Of a stretch of DNA of 64,000 nt, positions 41,956-50,410 are shown one piece after another. Positions within the stretch are counted from its first letter, which is position 1. Each line of letters opens with the position of its first letter. The position numbers and the translations under genes were made by a program. This DNA is from a virus: positions 1-64,000 of the IMG/VR virus record IMGVR_UViG_3300017963_005353. One strand, given 5' to 3'. The notes under the pieces were generated by a model. It was not told the origin of the DNA, ran no database searches, and worked only from the letters and a program-made list of their open reading frames with translations.

Positions 41956-43646
41956 GGCTCTCCCTCCTTCTCGAGCATGAACCAGCGCCCAAAGGCCAGG
42001 GTATCAATGCCCGACTGCTCAAATGTCTGCATGGCGTCGTAAGGGCTGCTGACGATGGGCTCCCCTCTCAGGTTAAACGACGTGTTCATAAGTAGGGGCA
42101 CGTGGGTCAGGCGGTGAAACTCAGTGAGGATTTCAAACAAAAAGGGATTCTCGGTTTCGCTGACCGTTTGAATACGGCTCATCCCGTTGACGTGTACGAC
42201 GGCCGGCACATGGTCGGGGTTGTATGCTTGATGGGTGAGCATCATGTGGGCAGCGGATGGGCTGTTGAATGTCTCGAACCAGTATTTGGCATGTGTGTCC
42301 ATCACAACCGGTGCAAACGGGCGGAAAGCCTCTCGAAACTTGACCTTGGCGTTCATGCGGTCTTTCATGCGGGCGTCTCGGGGGTCGGCCAGGATGGTGC
42401 GGTTGCCCAACGCCCGGTTGCCCCATTCGTCTCTGCCCTGGTAGAGAGCCACGATCTTACCCTGGGCGAGTTGTCGTGCAATTTCTTGGGCATTTGATTC
42501 CTGTTGCGGGAACCAAGAACAATCTGCCAGGGTTTGTTCAATTATCCGGTCAGGATAGTCGATCCCCAGGTAGGGCGTGAAGGGATACCGACGCACGTTT
42601 GTTGGTGCACAATCGGCCAGATCGCCTATGATCGCCGCTCCCATGGCACAACCGGCGTCCCCTGCGGCCGGCTGTATCCACAGGGTCAGGTCGGGATTGC
42701 AGCGCAGTATCATGGCGTTCAACACGCAATTGAGCGTCACGCCACCGGCCATGCACAGGTTTCGGTGGTTGCCCTGGCCCAGGAACAGTTGCACCATCCT
42801 GAGCACCGTCGTTTCCAGCGCATATTGGACCGCTGCCGCCAGGTCCATGTGTTCCTGCTCGATGGGACCGCCCGGTTTTCGTGGGGGCACGCCCAACAGC
42901 TTTTCCAGGGCGGGCGTGTGGTGACAATGGGGATTACACCAGTCGAAATACTTCTGGTCAAGCCCAAACGACCCATCGGCGTTGAGCAAGAGGATATTTT
43001 CCAGCAAGCGGTCAGCAAGCGGAAACGCATCGCCCATGGCCGCCAGGCCCATGACCTTGAACTCCCCGTTGTTGGACCGGAAGCCCAGGTAGTTCGTCAT
43101 GACCGAGTAGAGCAACCCTAGCGAGTGGGGAAAACTGATGGACTGGATCCGGTGCAAGTTGTTCCCTTCACCATTCCATACCGTCAACGTGTCCCACTCC
43201 CCAACGCCATCGATCACGAGCACCAACGCCCGCTCAAAGGGAGACGTGAAAAACGTGGCAGCAGCGTGGCTCCTGTGGTGCTGCGCGTTGTAAATCGGTC
43301 CATTGTAACCGAGCAACCGCATGTGTGTCTCAATGCCCCGCTTGTGGTGATAGTGATAGGGTATCACATTGCGCCAATAATTCCAGGTGCCCGGCCAGCC
43401 ATCGCGGGCCTGGGCGACAACACGCTCAAACTTAAAGTCGGGATCTTCGTGGAAGAAAACCTGGTCCACGTCGTCCCATTTCCAGCCACAATGCAGGAGC
43501 GCAGCTTGCAAGGCCAGTTGGGGGAACCTGGCGTCGTGCTTGACACGGCTCAATCGCTCCTCCTGTATGGCAAACCGTATCTCGCCATTCTCTATCGCCA
43601 CGACCGCCGAGTCGTGGTAAAAGCACGACACGCCAATGGTTCTCAT
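41949..43646 (-). CDS. Carbamoyltransferase (NodU/CmcH family)
   Basis: A 565-residue O-carbamoyltransferase. The N-terminal HDSAVVAIENGEI and QHHRSHAAAT (metal ligands near His123 and His127) and the central LVLVIDGVGEWDT are typical. So are the C-terminal GRDEWGNRALGNRTILADPR and KFREAFRPFAPVV. Length is usual for NodU. Family members place carbamoyl from carbamoyl phosphate onto a sugar hydroxyl using ATP. Here it probably decorates a glycan made by neighbouring enzymes; it shows that host carbamoyl phosphate is drawn into the phage pathway. Confidence 0.93.
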   Translation of the reverse strand: MRTIGVSCFYHDSAVVAIENGEIRFAIQEERLSRVKHDARFPQLALQAALLHCGWKWDDVDQVFFHEDPDFKFERVVAQARDGWPGTWNYWRNVIPYHYHHKRGIETHMRLLGYNGPIYNAQHHRSHAAATFFTSPFERALVLVIDGVGEWDTLTVWNGEGNNLHRIQSISFPHSLGLLYSVMTNYLGFRSNNGEFKVMGLAAMGDAFPLADRLLENILLLNADGSFGLDQKYFDWCNPHCHHTPALEKLLGVPPRKPGGPIEQEHMDLAAAVQYALETTVLRMVQLFLGQGNHRNLCMAGGVTLNCVLNAMILRCNPDLTLWIQPAAGDAGCAMGAAIIGDLADCAPTNVRRYPFTPYLGIDYPDRIIEQTLADCSWFPQQESNAQEIARQLAQGKIVALYQGRDEWGNRALGNRTILADPRDARMKDRMNAKVKFREAFRPFAPVVMDTHAKYWFETFNSPSAAHMMLTHQAYNPDHVPAVVHVNGMSRIQTVSETENPFLFEILTEFHRLTHVPLLMNTSFNLRGEPIVSSPYDAMQTFEQSGIDTLAFGRWFMLEKEGEPC

Positions 43647-43816
43647 CTGTGCCAGCCCCTCCTATCTTGCACGGGAAACAACAGACCGAGCCCCAGGTAG
43701 AGCACAGCCAGGAGCAAGGTTGCTAGGCAAGCGGGTAGACGATGACGCTTTCGCCCGGATTGGCGGGCACGTGCATGTTCTCCAGGGTCCATGAAAGAGA
43801 ACGGGTGAATAACCAT
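43643..43816 (-). CDS. Tiny membrane protein
   Basis: A 57-residue protein. TAGGAGG (43825-43831) lies eight bases before the ATG at 43816, and its stop overlaps the carbamoyltransferase start (ATGA). It begins MVIHPFSFMDPGE, has a basic stretch and then one membrane segment (ATLLLAVLYLGLGLLF). It is too short for most automated calls but has good signals. Function unknown; an inner-membrane anchor or regulator is possible. Confidence 0.65.
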   Translation of the reverse strand: MVIHPFSFMDPGEHARARQSGRKRHRLPACLATLLLAVLYLGLGLLFPVQDRRGWHR

Positions 43817-43828
43817 GTCAAGAGCCTC

Positions 43829-44662
43829 CTAACAGTCCAGTTCATGTTTCAACGACCTCCACAAAATTTCAGCCATCCACGGATAGGCATCAGGCTCCGG
43901 GTGCCCCATGTCCTGGAAATAGGGCACACCCTGGGCGAGTGTGTTGACCGCCATTCCCGCCCACATGTTGCACAGGGGCACATCTAACGCCTCTGCTGCC
44001 CGGCGGCAAACTTCGTTGCGCTTCAATATCTTGTCCAGGTGTTTGGCGGCTGTAGCGTGAAAATCATCGTTGCCCCAGAACCGGCGCAAACAGCCCTCCA
44101 GGTGGGCGTTGCCGGGCCGTTCCCGGGAGCCACCGGCTGAGGGGAGAATATAAGAGGTCCAGTCCTCCTTGATCGTAAGCTCATTGAGCAGGCTAGGCAT
44201 GGTCACAAACATGGGGCCGGGCAGGTCGGCAACCCGTTTCCACAAGCCGAGGTCTCGATCCCAACCTTGCCAACCGTGCCAGCCGGGCAGGGTGACGTTG
44301 TGGTCTATGGCGATCTCGGCGTTTCTCCGCTCCATCAGATCCACAAGCTCGTGAAACCGTATGCCCTCCACGCCCCCGTTGAAAAACTGGATGGACGGAC
44401 AAAACTTCTCGAGCATGTCTACCCAGGTGCGCCGACCCTGTCCAAATACCACCGAGTCGCCCCACACCACAGCCAGGGGGCGGCTATAGTCTCGATCCTG
44501 GAGCGAGCGGAAACCCAGGTCGTTCATGCGAAAAAGAGTGACAGCATCCTTGTAGCAGACGCGCACGTTCCGGGCGGTCTCCATTGCCACAGGGTCCCAA
44601 TAGTGGCTTTTGGTGAATCGCCCGTCCGTTTCGCCTTTCCACATGCAGACTTTATCAGCCAT
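43829..44662 (-). CDS. SGNH/GDSL hydrolase-like protein
   Basis: A 277-residue protein starting MADKVCMWKGETDG. It shows NDLGFRSLQDRDYSRPLAVVWGDSVVFGQGRRTW, in which GDS (Ser70) is block I of SGNH hydrolases; the preceding MNDLGFRS is the typical lead-in. A late DMGHPEPDAY supplies Asp and His of block V. SGNH proteins add or remove acetyl groups on polysaccharides. It has no signal peptide, so it is probably cytosolic and works on a lipid- or nucleotide-linked glycan. Confidence 0.78.
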   Translation of the reverse strand: MADKVCMWKGETDGRFTKSHYWDPVAMETARNVRVCYKDAVTLFRMNDLGFRSLQDRDYSRPLAVVWGDSVVFGQGRRTWVDMLEKFCPSIQFFNGGVEGIRFHELVDLMERRNAEIAIDHNVTLPGWHGWQGWDRDLGLWKRVADLPGPMFVTMPSLLNELTIKEDWTSYILPSAGGSRERPGNAHLEGCLRRFWGNDDFHATAAKHLDKILKRNEVCRRAAEALDVPLCNMWAGMAVNTLAQGVPYFQDMGHPEPDAYPWMAEILWRSLKHELDC

Positions 44663-45395
44663 GCTTGTGCCCTTCCTTGAGCCACCATTCGGCTGCGCTT
44701 GCATCGAGCAGGTTGTGAATATCCCGGCCGGCAAGCCAGGTGCGAACGATAGGCTTGCACTTTTCGCCCATCCACCACCAGGGGCTCACCGTGTCGTCCT
44801 TATGCCCCGCGCACCTGGCACGAAAGGCCCACAACCCTTGGTCGAAATAGTAGGCCAGGGGATAACTCTGACGGTTTGTAGATTGTTCCGGCGATGCTCC
44901 CGCAAGGTGCTCCCGCCCAGGGTAAACAGTCAAAAGCCCGTTCTCACCTATGGCGAGCGACCGCAAGGGGTGATCGTCCTGTGCCTGCCACACACTCATC
45001 ACGCTGTCCAATGTGGGATCATCCTCCAGCATCTCCAGGGCGCGATCCACGAGCGGGGCGTCAATCATCACCCCGTTGCCGATCATGATGACCACGTTTT
45101 CCAGGGCGTTGTGCTGTTCCCAAACCTTTCTCACGGCAAAGGCAATGGCGTCTCCGTGGTTTGCATCCGGGGCGGTGAGCACTTCTGGCTCCCAGATGGT
45201 TTGTGCGCCATATTCACCGGCCAGGGCCGCGATGATATTGGAATCGGTGAGGCAAAACACACCTTCCACTCGATCAGCCGTTGCGGCAGCGGCTAGAGCA
45301 TAGATCACGCAGGGAAGGCCGGCGATGGGCATGATGTTCTTCCGGGGGATGCTCTGGCTCTGGCCTTTTGCAGTGATGATCGCCGCGTTTTTCAT
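44655..45395 (-). CDS. CMP-sugar synthetase-like (NeuA/cytidylyltransferase) protein
   Basis: A 246-residue protein with the acylneuraminate cytidylyltransferase-type N-terminus AAIITAKGQSQSIPRKNIMPIAG, followed by PCVIYALAAAATADRVEGV. The canonical GGSKGIP loop is changed to GQSQSIP, so substrate choice may differ from CMP-Neu5Ac or CMP-Kdo. An activated sugar acid or a cyclitol phosphate is a candidate product. It is coupled to the Gfo/Idh gene upstream by 4 bp and overlaps the SGNH gene. Confidence 0.75.
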   Translation of the reverse strand: MKNAAIITAKGQSQSIPRKNIMPIAGLPCVIYALAAAATADRVEGVFCLTDSNIIAALAGEYGAQTIWEPEVLTAPDANHGDAIAFAVRKVWEQHNALENVVIMIGNGVMIDAPLVDRALEMLEDDPTLDSVMSVWQAQDDHPLRSLAIGENGLLTVYPGREHLAGASPEQSTNRQSYPLAYYFDQGLWAFRARCAGHKDDTVSPWWWMGEKCKPIVRTWLAGRDIHNLLDASAAEWWLKEGHKHG

Positions 45396-46372
45396 GCTGC
45401 CCCCTTTTGCAAACTGAAAGCCAGTTGCATGGCTCGTTTGGCATCTACAATGGACGCCATAGCAACGGGTTTTCCAGATTCAACCGCTTGACGAAACAGG
45501 TTCACTTCCCTGTGGAACGAATTGTTTGTCTCAAAAGTTTTTGTTTCAATGTCGGCGCTGGCGTCTCTCGGAATGGCAACGTAAGTGGCAGGGCTGTACC
45601 GCCCGGAGGGGGAGCAAAACCCGTTCAACTGAACGTTGCCGTTTGACAGGCCAATCTCGATACCATAGGACGGTTGGCTTGAGGCAGAAAAGTGGACAGA
45701 GGCCGATATGCCGGTTTTTGATCTCAGTAATGCGAATACGTTGTCGTCTACGGGGCAAGGGAAATGGTGGGTATCTACCAGGGAGGTCAAGCCCTGCAAG
45801 GTCTCGAACTCCTCACCGGTGAACCAGTAGAGGAGGTCCAGCACATGTATGCCCAGGTCGAGCAAAACACCGCCCCCTGACAGGAGCGGGATCTGTCGCC
45901 ATAGGCCGGTGTGCCCGCTCGAGGTGTATTGCGCCCTGATCCATAGAGGTGTTCCATACCGGTGCTCCTGGATCGCCCGTTTCGCCAAAAGGACATGCTC
46001 ATGCCAGCGGTGGTTAAAGCCGAACATGAGCACCAGGCCTGGATGAGACCCCAGGGTATCATCCATCAGTCTCAAGTCTGACAAGTTGCGACCTGGGGGC
46101 TTTTCGCAAAATACATGCTTGCCCTGGTCCAAGGCCCAGGCCACAACCGAGGCTTGCACGTTGTTGAACGCACAGGCAAACACGGCGTCAATGTCTCGGC
46201 GGGCGCACAGATCACGGTAGTCTGTGTGAAACTGTGAAGGAGCAATCATATGAAATCTCCCCAACTGCCTGGGGTCAATGTCGCAGACGGCGCCAATCTC
46301 AATGCCTACCTGCTGGCAGCATTGGGCGCGGATTTGTCCCATTTTGCCCAGGCCCACAATACCGACCCTCAC
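45392..46372 (-). CDS. Gfo/Idh/MocA family oxidoreductase
   Basis: A 326-residue NAD(P)-dependent enzyme. MRVGIVGLGKMGQIRAQCC is the nucleotide site, DAVFACAFNNVQ and GKHVFCEKPPGRN (EKP) the family signature, and SGGGVLLDLGIHVLDLLYWF the C-terminal catalytic block with His. The GTG start has AAGGAGG a few bases upstream and its own promoter. Members oxidise sugars or cyclitols such as inositol; here an NDP-sugar or cyclitol is inferred. Confidence 0.9.
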   Translation of the reverse strand: MRVGIVGLGKMGQIRAQCCQQVGIEIGAVCDIDPRQLGRFHMIAPSQFHTDYRDLCARRDIDAVFACAFNNVQASVVAWALDQGKHVFCEKPPGRNLSDLRLMDDTLGSHPGLVLMFGFNHRWHEHVLLAKRAIQEHRYGTPLWIRAQYTSSGHTGLWRQIPLLSGGGVLLDLGIHVLDLLYWFTGEEFETLQGLTSLVDTHHFPCPVDDNVFALLRSKTGISASVHFSASSQPSYGIEIGLSNGNVQLNGFCSPSGRYSPATYVAIPRDASADIETKTFETNNSFHREVNLFRQAVESGKPVAMASIVDAKRAMQLAFSLQKGAA

Positions 46373-46390
46373 GGAAACCTCCTTGCCATA

Positions 46391-46419
46391 ATTATACCTG
46401 TTTGGCCGCTTTGCGTCAA
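46391..46419 (-). promoter_or_regulatory. Sigma-70-type promoter, minus strand
   Basis: TTGACG (46414-46419) and TATAAT (46391-46396), 17-base spacer. It lies over the 3' end of the cyclase gene and would start RNA about a dozen bases before the Gfo/Idh GTG. Confidence 0.75.
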
Positions 46420-47504
46420 GCCCCCAGGAATTCAGCGATCTCAGTTGTGCTCAGTTCGGTTTCAAACATCTCGCCCGGCCCGTGAGTGAGGATAGCGTTG
46501 ACCACGCCCGGCTTGTTGCCCCGTTTTTTGTCCTGACCGAGAGCTTGAATCAAAGACTGGCCGGTCGGGAAGTCCACTCTAGAGCAAAACCCATGATAGA
46601 CATTCCTGGCAATCTGTGTCATTTCATGGCAGGTATCACGGCTCAGGTAGCCCTTTTCCCAGGAGATCTCACAGGCGATCTCAATGCCCCCGGCGACCGC
46701 GATGCCGTGGGGGATCTGTGGGTCAACCGCCTCGATGGCATGGCCGAATGTATGCCCCCAATTGAGCAGTCGGCGCACGCCTGTGTCTCGCTCGTCTTGC
46801 ATGATGTATTCGCGCTTGATCTGGAGCGTTGCCCTGGCAGCCTTGACAAGCTCATCGTGTGCATACTCCAGATCAGGGTCGAGCATGTTGCCCAAGGTGT
46901 CTTTGACCCATTTGTACCACTGTCCACCCTGCACCATGAAAAAGTGGAGCATCTCGCCTATCCCTGATAGTTGCTCCAGGTGGGGGAGCGTCAGGAGAAA
47001 TGAGCGGTCGATCAACACCACTTCAGGCGGCCAGATGGTGCCAATGATGTTTTTGTAGCCGCCCAGGTTGATGCTCGTTTTGCCCCCTATACAGCTATCG
47101 GCCTGGGCGAGCAAGGTCGTGGGGAAATAGACCCACTTGATGCCCCGCATATACACGCTGGCCGCAAACCCGCCCAGGTCCATAAGCGAGCCCCCACCGA
47201 CGACAAAGAGCCTGTTTTGGCGGGAGACGCCCTTTTCCAGGAACTCTGTTAGCAGGGAAACAACGTGGGTCAGGGTTTTTATCTGTCTACCCAGGCCCTC
47301 GAATGGTGGGCAGATAAAGGCTCTCTCAGCCTGTATGAGATCGTCAATCTGCTCTGAGTATCCATGGTAGATTGCGGGGTCGATCATCACCGGGTCCCCA
47401 GGGGCGATCAGGCTTTCCAGTGCATCGAGCCAATTGCCGGTTTCTTGTATGGTGTAGTCTTGCACCTGGCTTGAGATTGCCAGCTTGAACTCATTGTCGG
47501 ACAT
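46416..47504 (-). CDS. 3-dehydroquinate synthase-like sugar phosphate cyclase
   Basis: A 362-residue protein. The ATG at 47504 has GGAGGG seven bases upstream and is preferred to 47519. The AroB-family pattern is complete: VVGGGSLMDLGGFAASVYMRG, PTTLLAQADSCIGGKTSINLG, YKNIIG, SGIGEML (metal Glu), QDERDTGVRRLLNWGHTFGHA (metal His) and IPHGIAVAGG (metal His). Such NAD/Zn enzymes cyclise phosphorylated sugars: DAHP to dehydroquinate, or sedoheptulose 7-phosphate to cyclitols. Beside Gfo/Idh, SDR and a nucleotidyltransferase, a phage carbasugar pathway is possible. A plain shikimate role is less likely in this context. Confidence 0.85.
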   Translation of the reverse strand: MSDNEFKLAISSQVQDYTIQETGNWLDALESLIAPGDPVMIDPAIYHGYSEQIDDLIQAERAFICPPFEGLGRQIKTLTHVVSLLTEFLEKGVSRQNRLFVVGGGSLMDLGGFAASVYMRGIKWVYFPTTLLAQADSCIGGKTSINLGGYKNIIGTIWPPEVVLIDRSFLLTLPHLEQLSGIGEMLHFFMVQGGQWYKWVKDTLGNMLDPDLEYAHDELVKAARATLQIKREYIMQDERDTGVRRLLNWGHTFGHAIEAVDPQIPHGIAVAGGIEIACEISWEKGYLSRDTCHEMTQIARNVYHGFCSRVDFPTGQSLIQALGQDKKRGNKPGVVNAILTHGPGEMFETELSTTEIAEFLGA

Positions 47505-48228
47505 TGTGAAACCCTCCATCTATAGTGATATTCTGTCCTGTGATGTACGTGTTCTCGTCGGAGCACAGCCAAACAACCAACCTGGCAATCTCCACTGGTT
47601 GAGCAAACCGACCAAGTGGGATCTGCAAGGCAAGTTCTCTTTGTTTCTGGGTCGTCAGGGTGCGGTCGGTGAGCTCTGTCTGAGTGAATCCAGGGCTGAC
47701 CATGTTCACCAGCACCCCATGGGGAGCCATATCAGCGGCCATGGCTCGGATCATGCCCGCCAGCCCCGCCTTGGTGGCAGCGTACACACTCCGCCCCGTC
47801 TTACCGGTCTCTGCCCAGATGGAGCCAATGTTGACAATATGCCCACCATGCCCTTGGCGTTGCATGACCCGACACGCAGCCCTGGCGATGCTGAATGGGG
47901 CAATCAGATTGACGCGCATAAGCATGTTGATCGTGTCGGTTTCGATTTTCCAGATGGGGGCATTGACGTTGGTGCCAGCGTTTTGGACCAGCACGTCTAA
48001 CCGGTCGAGAGTATGTAAAAAGCCCTCACACATTTGCAGAATGTGTTGGGCGTTGTTGAAATCACATCTCACATACCTGTCGAGCCATGCTGGACATTTG
48101 GGAAACCTGATCTTTCCGGTGCCAATAACCCGCGCTCCCCTCCCTTGGAGTTGGCTGGCGATGGCTTTACCTATACCCCTGGTCGCCCCGGTGACGATTG
48201 CCGTTTTACCGGTAAAATCCAGGCTCAT
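47491..48228 (-). CDS. Short-chain dehydrogenase/reductase
   Basis: A 245-residue classical SDR with TGATRGIG, NAGTNV, the catalytic triad Ser in GSIW, YAATK, and PGFTQTEL. It resembles FabG-type reductases, which use NAD(P)H on ketones. It overlaps the cyclase gene by 14 bp and probably reduces an intermediate made by the neighbouring enzymes. The start is MSLDFTGKTAIVTGATRGIG. Confidence 0.9.
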   Translation of the reverse strand: MSLDFTGKTAIVTGATRGIGKAIASQLQGRGARVIGTGKIRFPKCPAWLDRYVRCDFNNAQHILQMCEGFLHTLDRLDVLVQNAGTNVNAPIWKIETDTINMLMRVNLIAPFSIARAACRVMQRQGHGGHIVNIGSIWAETGKTGRSVYAATKAGLAGMIRAMAADMAPHGVLVNMVSPGFTQTELTDRTLTTQKQRELALQIPLGRFAQPVEIARLVVWLCSDENTYITGQNITIDGGFHNVRQ

Positions 48229-48707
48229 GGTGCCCTCGCTGATTCCAGGGCGATCTCGTTGGCCTCGGGATTGGGGAACATCATAGACAACAGACTTGCC
48301 GCATCCTCGAAAAAGGAATCGTCCTCGGCCACCTCACCGGCCATCTTTTGCACAGCCCGGCCTAGGGCAACCGCCCGGCCCAGGGCATAGCAGAACTGGC
48401 GGGGTTCGGCCTCGGCCCGATCGTGGTACGGGGCAAAGGCCAGGGAATGACGCGCCCGCTCGAACACGGCAACGCCACAGAATTTGTCGCCCTGTGGGGT
48501 CGTCAGCAGGCAATAGGTTGCCCCGCCCATAGGGGAAACGTGGGCCGGTCTGGATTCGCGATCCTCCTTGCCGTTGCGGTAGTACCGCCTCAAGAGCCAG
48601 GGGCCTTCGGCTGAAACATCACTGACCTGCCGGTAGTGGAAAAACCGCACGTCAATGCCCCGCTGTTGCAGAGCCTCCACCTCGGTGCCGACTTTCGATA
48701 CTTTCAT
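48225..48707 (-). CDS. Hypothetical protein
   Basis: A 160-residue protein that begins MKVSKVGTEVEALQQRGID; its ATG overlaps the previous stop (TAATG). An N-terminal mixed domain (RFFHYRQVSDVSAEGPWLL) is followed by YCLLTTPQGDKFCGVAVF and an Ala/Glu-rich helical C-terminus. No motif recognised. Confidence 0.55.
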   Translation of the reverse strand: MKVSKVGTEVEALQQRGIDVRFFHYRQVSDVSAEGPWLLRRYYRNGKEDRESRPAHVSPMGGATYCLLTTPQGDKFCGVAVFERARHSLAFAPYHDRAEAEPRQFCYALGRAVALGRAVQKMAGEVAEDDSFFEDAASLLSMMFPNPEANEIALESARAP

Positions 48708-48973
48708 TATTCTGTCCTTTCTTCTTGTAGTTCGTCTCTGACAAACGGGTCGGGATGGGTGCTCATGGACTGTGGGGGATGTGATTGACCAGCGGTGAAC
48801 AACCACAGCTTTCCCCACAACAGGAACATGATCCTATCTTTCCACGAGCCTTTCCAAAGGGCAACCCGGAGTCTGCCGGTGTCGTGAACGGGTAGGGGTT
48901 GCTCTGGCGATGGCGACATGTGTTCCGGCACCATCATGGTTCGCGTGGTTCCTGAAAAATTGACCGGCTTCAT
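48707..48973 (-). CDS. Small hypothetical protein
   Basis: An 88-residue protein with AAGGATGAG before the ATG. Pro/His-rich in part, with a Trp/Lys-rich hydrophobic stretch (WKDRIMFLLWGKLWLF) that may be amphipathic or membrane-associated. Its stop overlaps the next gene's ATG. No family recognised. Confidence 0.55.
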   Translation of the reverse strand: MKPVNFSGTTRTMMVPEHMSPSPEQPLPVHDTGRLRVALWKGSWKDRIMFLLWGKLWLFTAGQSHPPQSMSTHPDPFVRDELQEERTE

Positions 48974-48986
48974 TTTCTCATCCTTA

Positions 48987-49430
48987 TCAAGGCATCAACA
49001 GGGGCGATACAAGTGAAATTGTGGTCGCTGTCGGCGTCCGGGTTGGAGGTGCTGGTGTGCTGGTCGGTGTGTATGTTGGGAGATGGGGATCGGGTTGGGT
49101 TGGATAGGGTGTGTGGGTAGGAATAAGTGTGAAGGTGGGAATGACGATGGGTGTGTGAGTATGGCGACAAGTGGGAGATGGGGCGGGCGTGTATGGGGCC
49201 TGGGTGGGCTGCGGGGTCGGTGTGCGGGGATCAAACGGGCATCGGTCGAACCAGTCCGCCTGATCCCTGTTCGTCGCCCCTGTTGATCTCTTTATCTCTT
49301 GTGTCAGTGTGGCGATAGACTTGTCATCCTCTTGGAGCGGGATGGCCGGGCTCACCACGAAAAAGGCCAGCACAGCCAGGAATACAGCAATGCACACTTT
49401 GCCTCCTCTAGGGAGCTTGTTCTGGGTCAT
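48987..49430 (-). CDS. Membrane-anchored Thr/Pro-rich protein
   Basis: A 147-residue protein with a positively charged start and a hydrophobic segment (VCIAVFLAVLAFFVVSPAI), so it is secreted or tail-anchored. After a short linker it becomes a Thr/Pro-rich stalk (TPTPQPTQAPYTPAPSPT and similar). Such TPTP tracts are common in exported proteins of Chloroflexota, which suggests the host group or adaptation to its envelope. It may form an extracellular stalk; the stalk is a likely glycan acceptor. Confidence 0.6.
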   Translation of the reverse strand: MTQNKLPRGGKVCIAVFLAVLAFFVVSPAIPLQEDDKSIATLTQEIKRSTGATNRDQADWFDRCPFDPRTPTPQPTQAPYTPAPSPTCRHTHTPIVIPTFTLIPTHTPYPTQPDPHLPTYTPTSTPAPPTRTPTATTISLVSPLLMP

Positions 49431-49439
49431 GCTTGCACC

Positions 49440-50408
49440 TCACACTACAAACTGCCATGAGTTACCGAGCAAAGTGGGCTCTTTCCTGCCCTCCAGGATA
49501 GCCTTCACACCCTCGACGGCTTGCCTTTCCATCTCCTGGCGCGTCTCGGCCGTCCACGATCCCAGGTGCCGGGTCAGGACCACATTTGGAAAAGCGGCCA
49601 ACTGTCCCTGGTAGGGCTCTTGCTCGAACACGTCCAGCGCGGCGCCGGCGATGAGCCGTTCCTCCAGGGCCTTGACCAGAGCCTCTTCGTCCACCAGCCC
49701 ACCCCTGGCAGTGTTGACCAGGTAGGCAGTCTCTTTCATGCGTGTGAGCTCATCGCGCCCGATCCAGCCCAGGGTTTCGTCGGTCAAGGGGAGATGGAGC
49801 AGCAAAAAATCTGACCGCCCGATCAACTCATCCTTTGACACATACGTTAGGGCTGTACGCGCAGCCAGGTTTGTGTCTGGGGCCTTGTCATGTCCAAGCA
49901 GTTCGACATACCAGGGAAACAACAGCCTGGCGACCCTGGAGCCCACCTGTCCTACGCCAGCAATCCCGATGGCCTTGCCCCGAAGTAGGCTGCCAGCGAA
50001 CGAAACAGCCGGGGGCCACTCGCCACACCTGACCGCCCGGTCCGACAGGGAAATGCGCCGGGCCACGTCAACCATGAGCCCAATGGTGAGCTCTGCCACA
50101 GCAATGGCCGGGGCAGTGGGTGTGTTGAGCACCTTGATCCCCATTTGCTCACAAAGTTTCAGGTTCACGTTGTCTGTGCCGGTGCCGACCCTGGCGATGA
50201 CTTTCAGTTGATTGTTGCCACTGAGCAGGGCTTCGTTCACAGGCTCAGTGCCAGCAATGTACCCATCGCAGTCCATCAGGGCGGCCCGCAATTCGTCGGG
50301 CCGCAGCTTGTCAAAGGTGGGTTCGTCAGGATAGAGCACCTCGAAACCGTAGCTTGTCAAAAAGGCCCGGGCCTCAAGTCCGACCCGGGTGTTGATCAGG
50401 ATTCGCAT
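49440..50408 (-). CDS. D-2-hydroxyacid dehydrogenase (SerA-like)
   Basis: A 322-residue D-isomer-specific 2-hydroxyacid dehydrogenase. GIAGVGQVGSRVARLLF is the NAD site; catalytic Arg, Glu and His lie in VNTARGGLVDEEAL, AALDVFEQEPYQ and LTRHLGSWTAE. It lacks the C-terminal ACT domain of full SerA. It may make a 2-keto acid for a sugar acid, or act on an unknown intermediate. The cluster context makes a biosynthetic role likelier than serine synthesis. Confidence 0.9.
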   Translation of the reverse strand: MRILINTRVGLEARAFLTSYGFEVLYPDEPTFDKLRPDELRAALMDCDGYIAGTEPVNEALLSGNNQLKVIARVGTGTDNVNLKLCEQMGIKVLNTPTAPAIAVAELTIGLMVDVARRISLSDRAVRCGEWPPAVSFAGSLLRGKAIGIAGVGQVGSRVARLLFPWYVELLGHDKAPDTNLAARTALTYVSKDELIGRSDFLLLHLPLTDETLGWIGRDELTRMKETAYLVNTARGGLVDEEALVKALEERLIAGAALDVFEQEPYQGQLAAFPNVVLTRHLGSWTAETRQEMERQAVEGVKAILEGRKEPTLLGNSWQFVV

Positions 50409-50410
50409 GG

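Noticed and set aside
46416-47504. Plain shikimate pathway AroB
   Set aside because: Motifs fit the family, but no other shikimate genes are near, and the neighbours are sugar-modifying enzymes, so a specialised cyclase is more likely.
48970-49170. His/Ser/Thr-rich minus-strand frame inside the TPTP gene
   Set aside because: It is a shifted reading of the Thr/Pro repeat DNA. The frame with the signal/anchor segment and a clean start at 49430 is the better gene.
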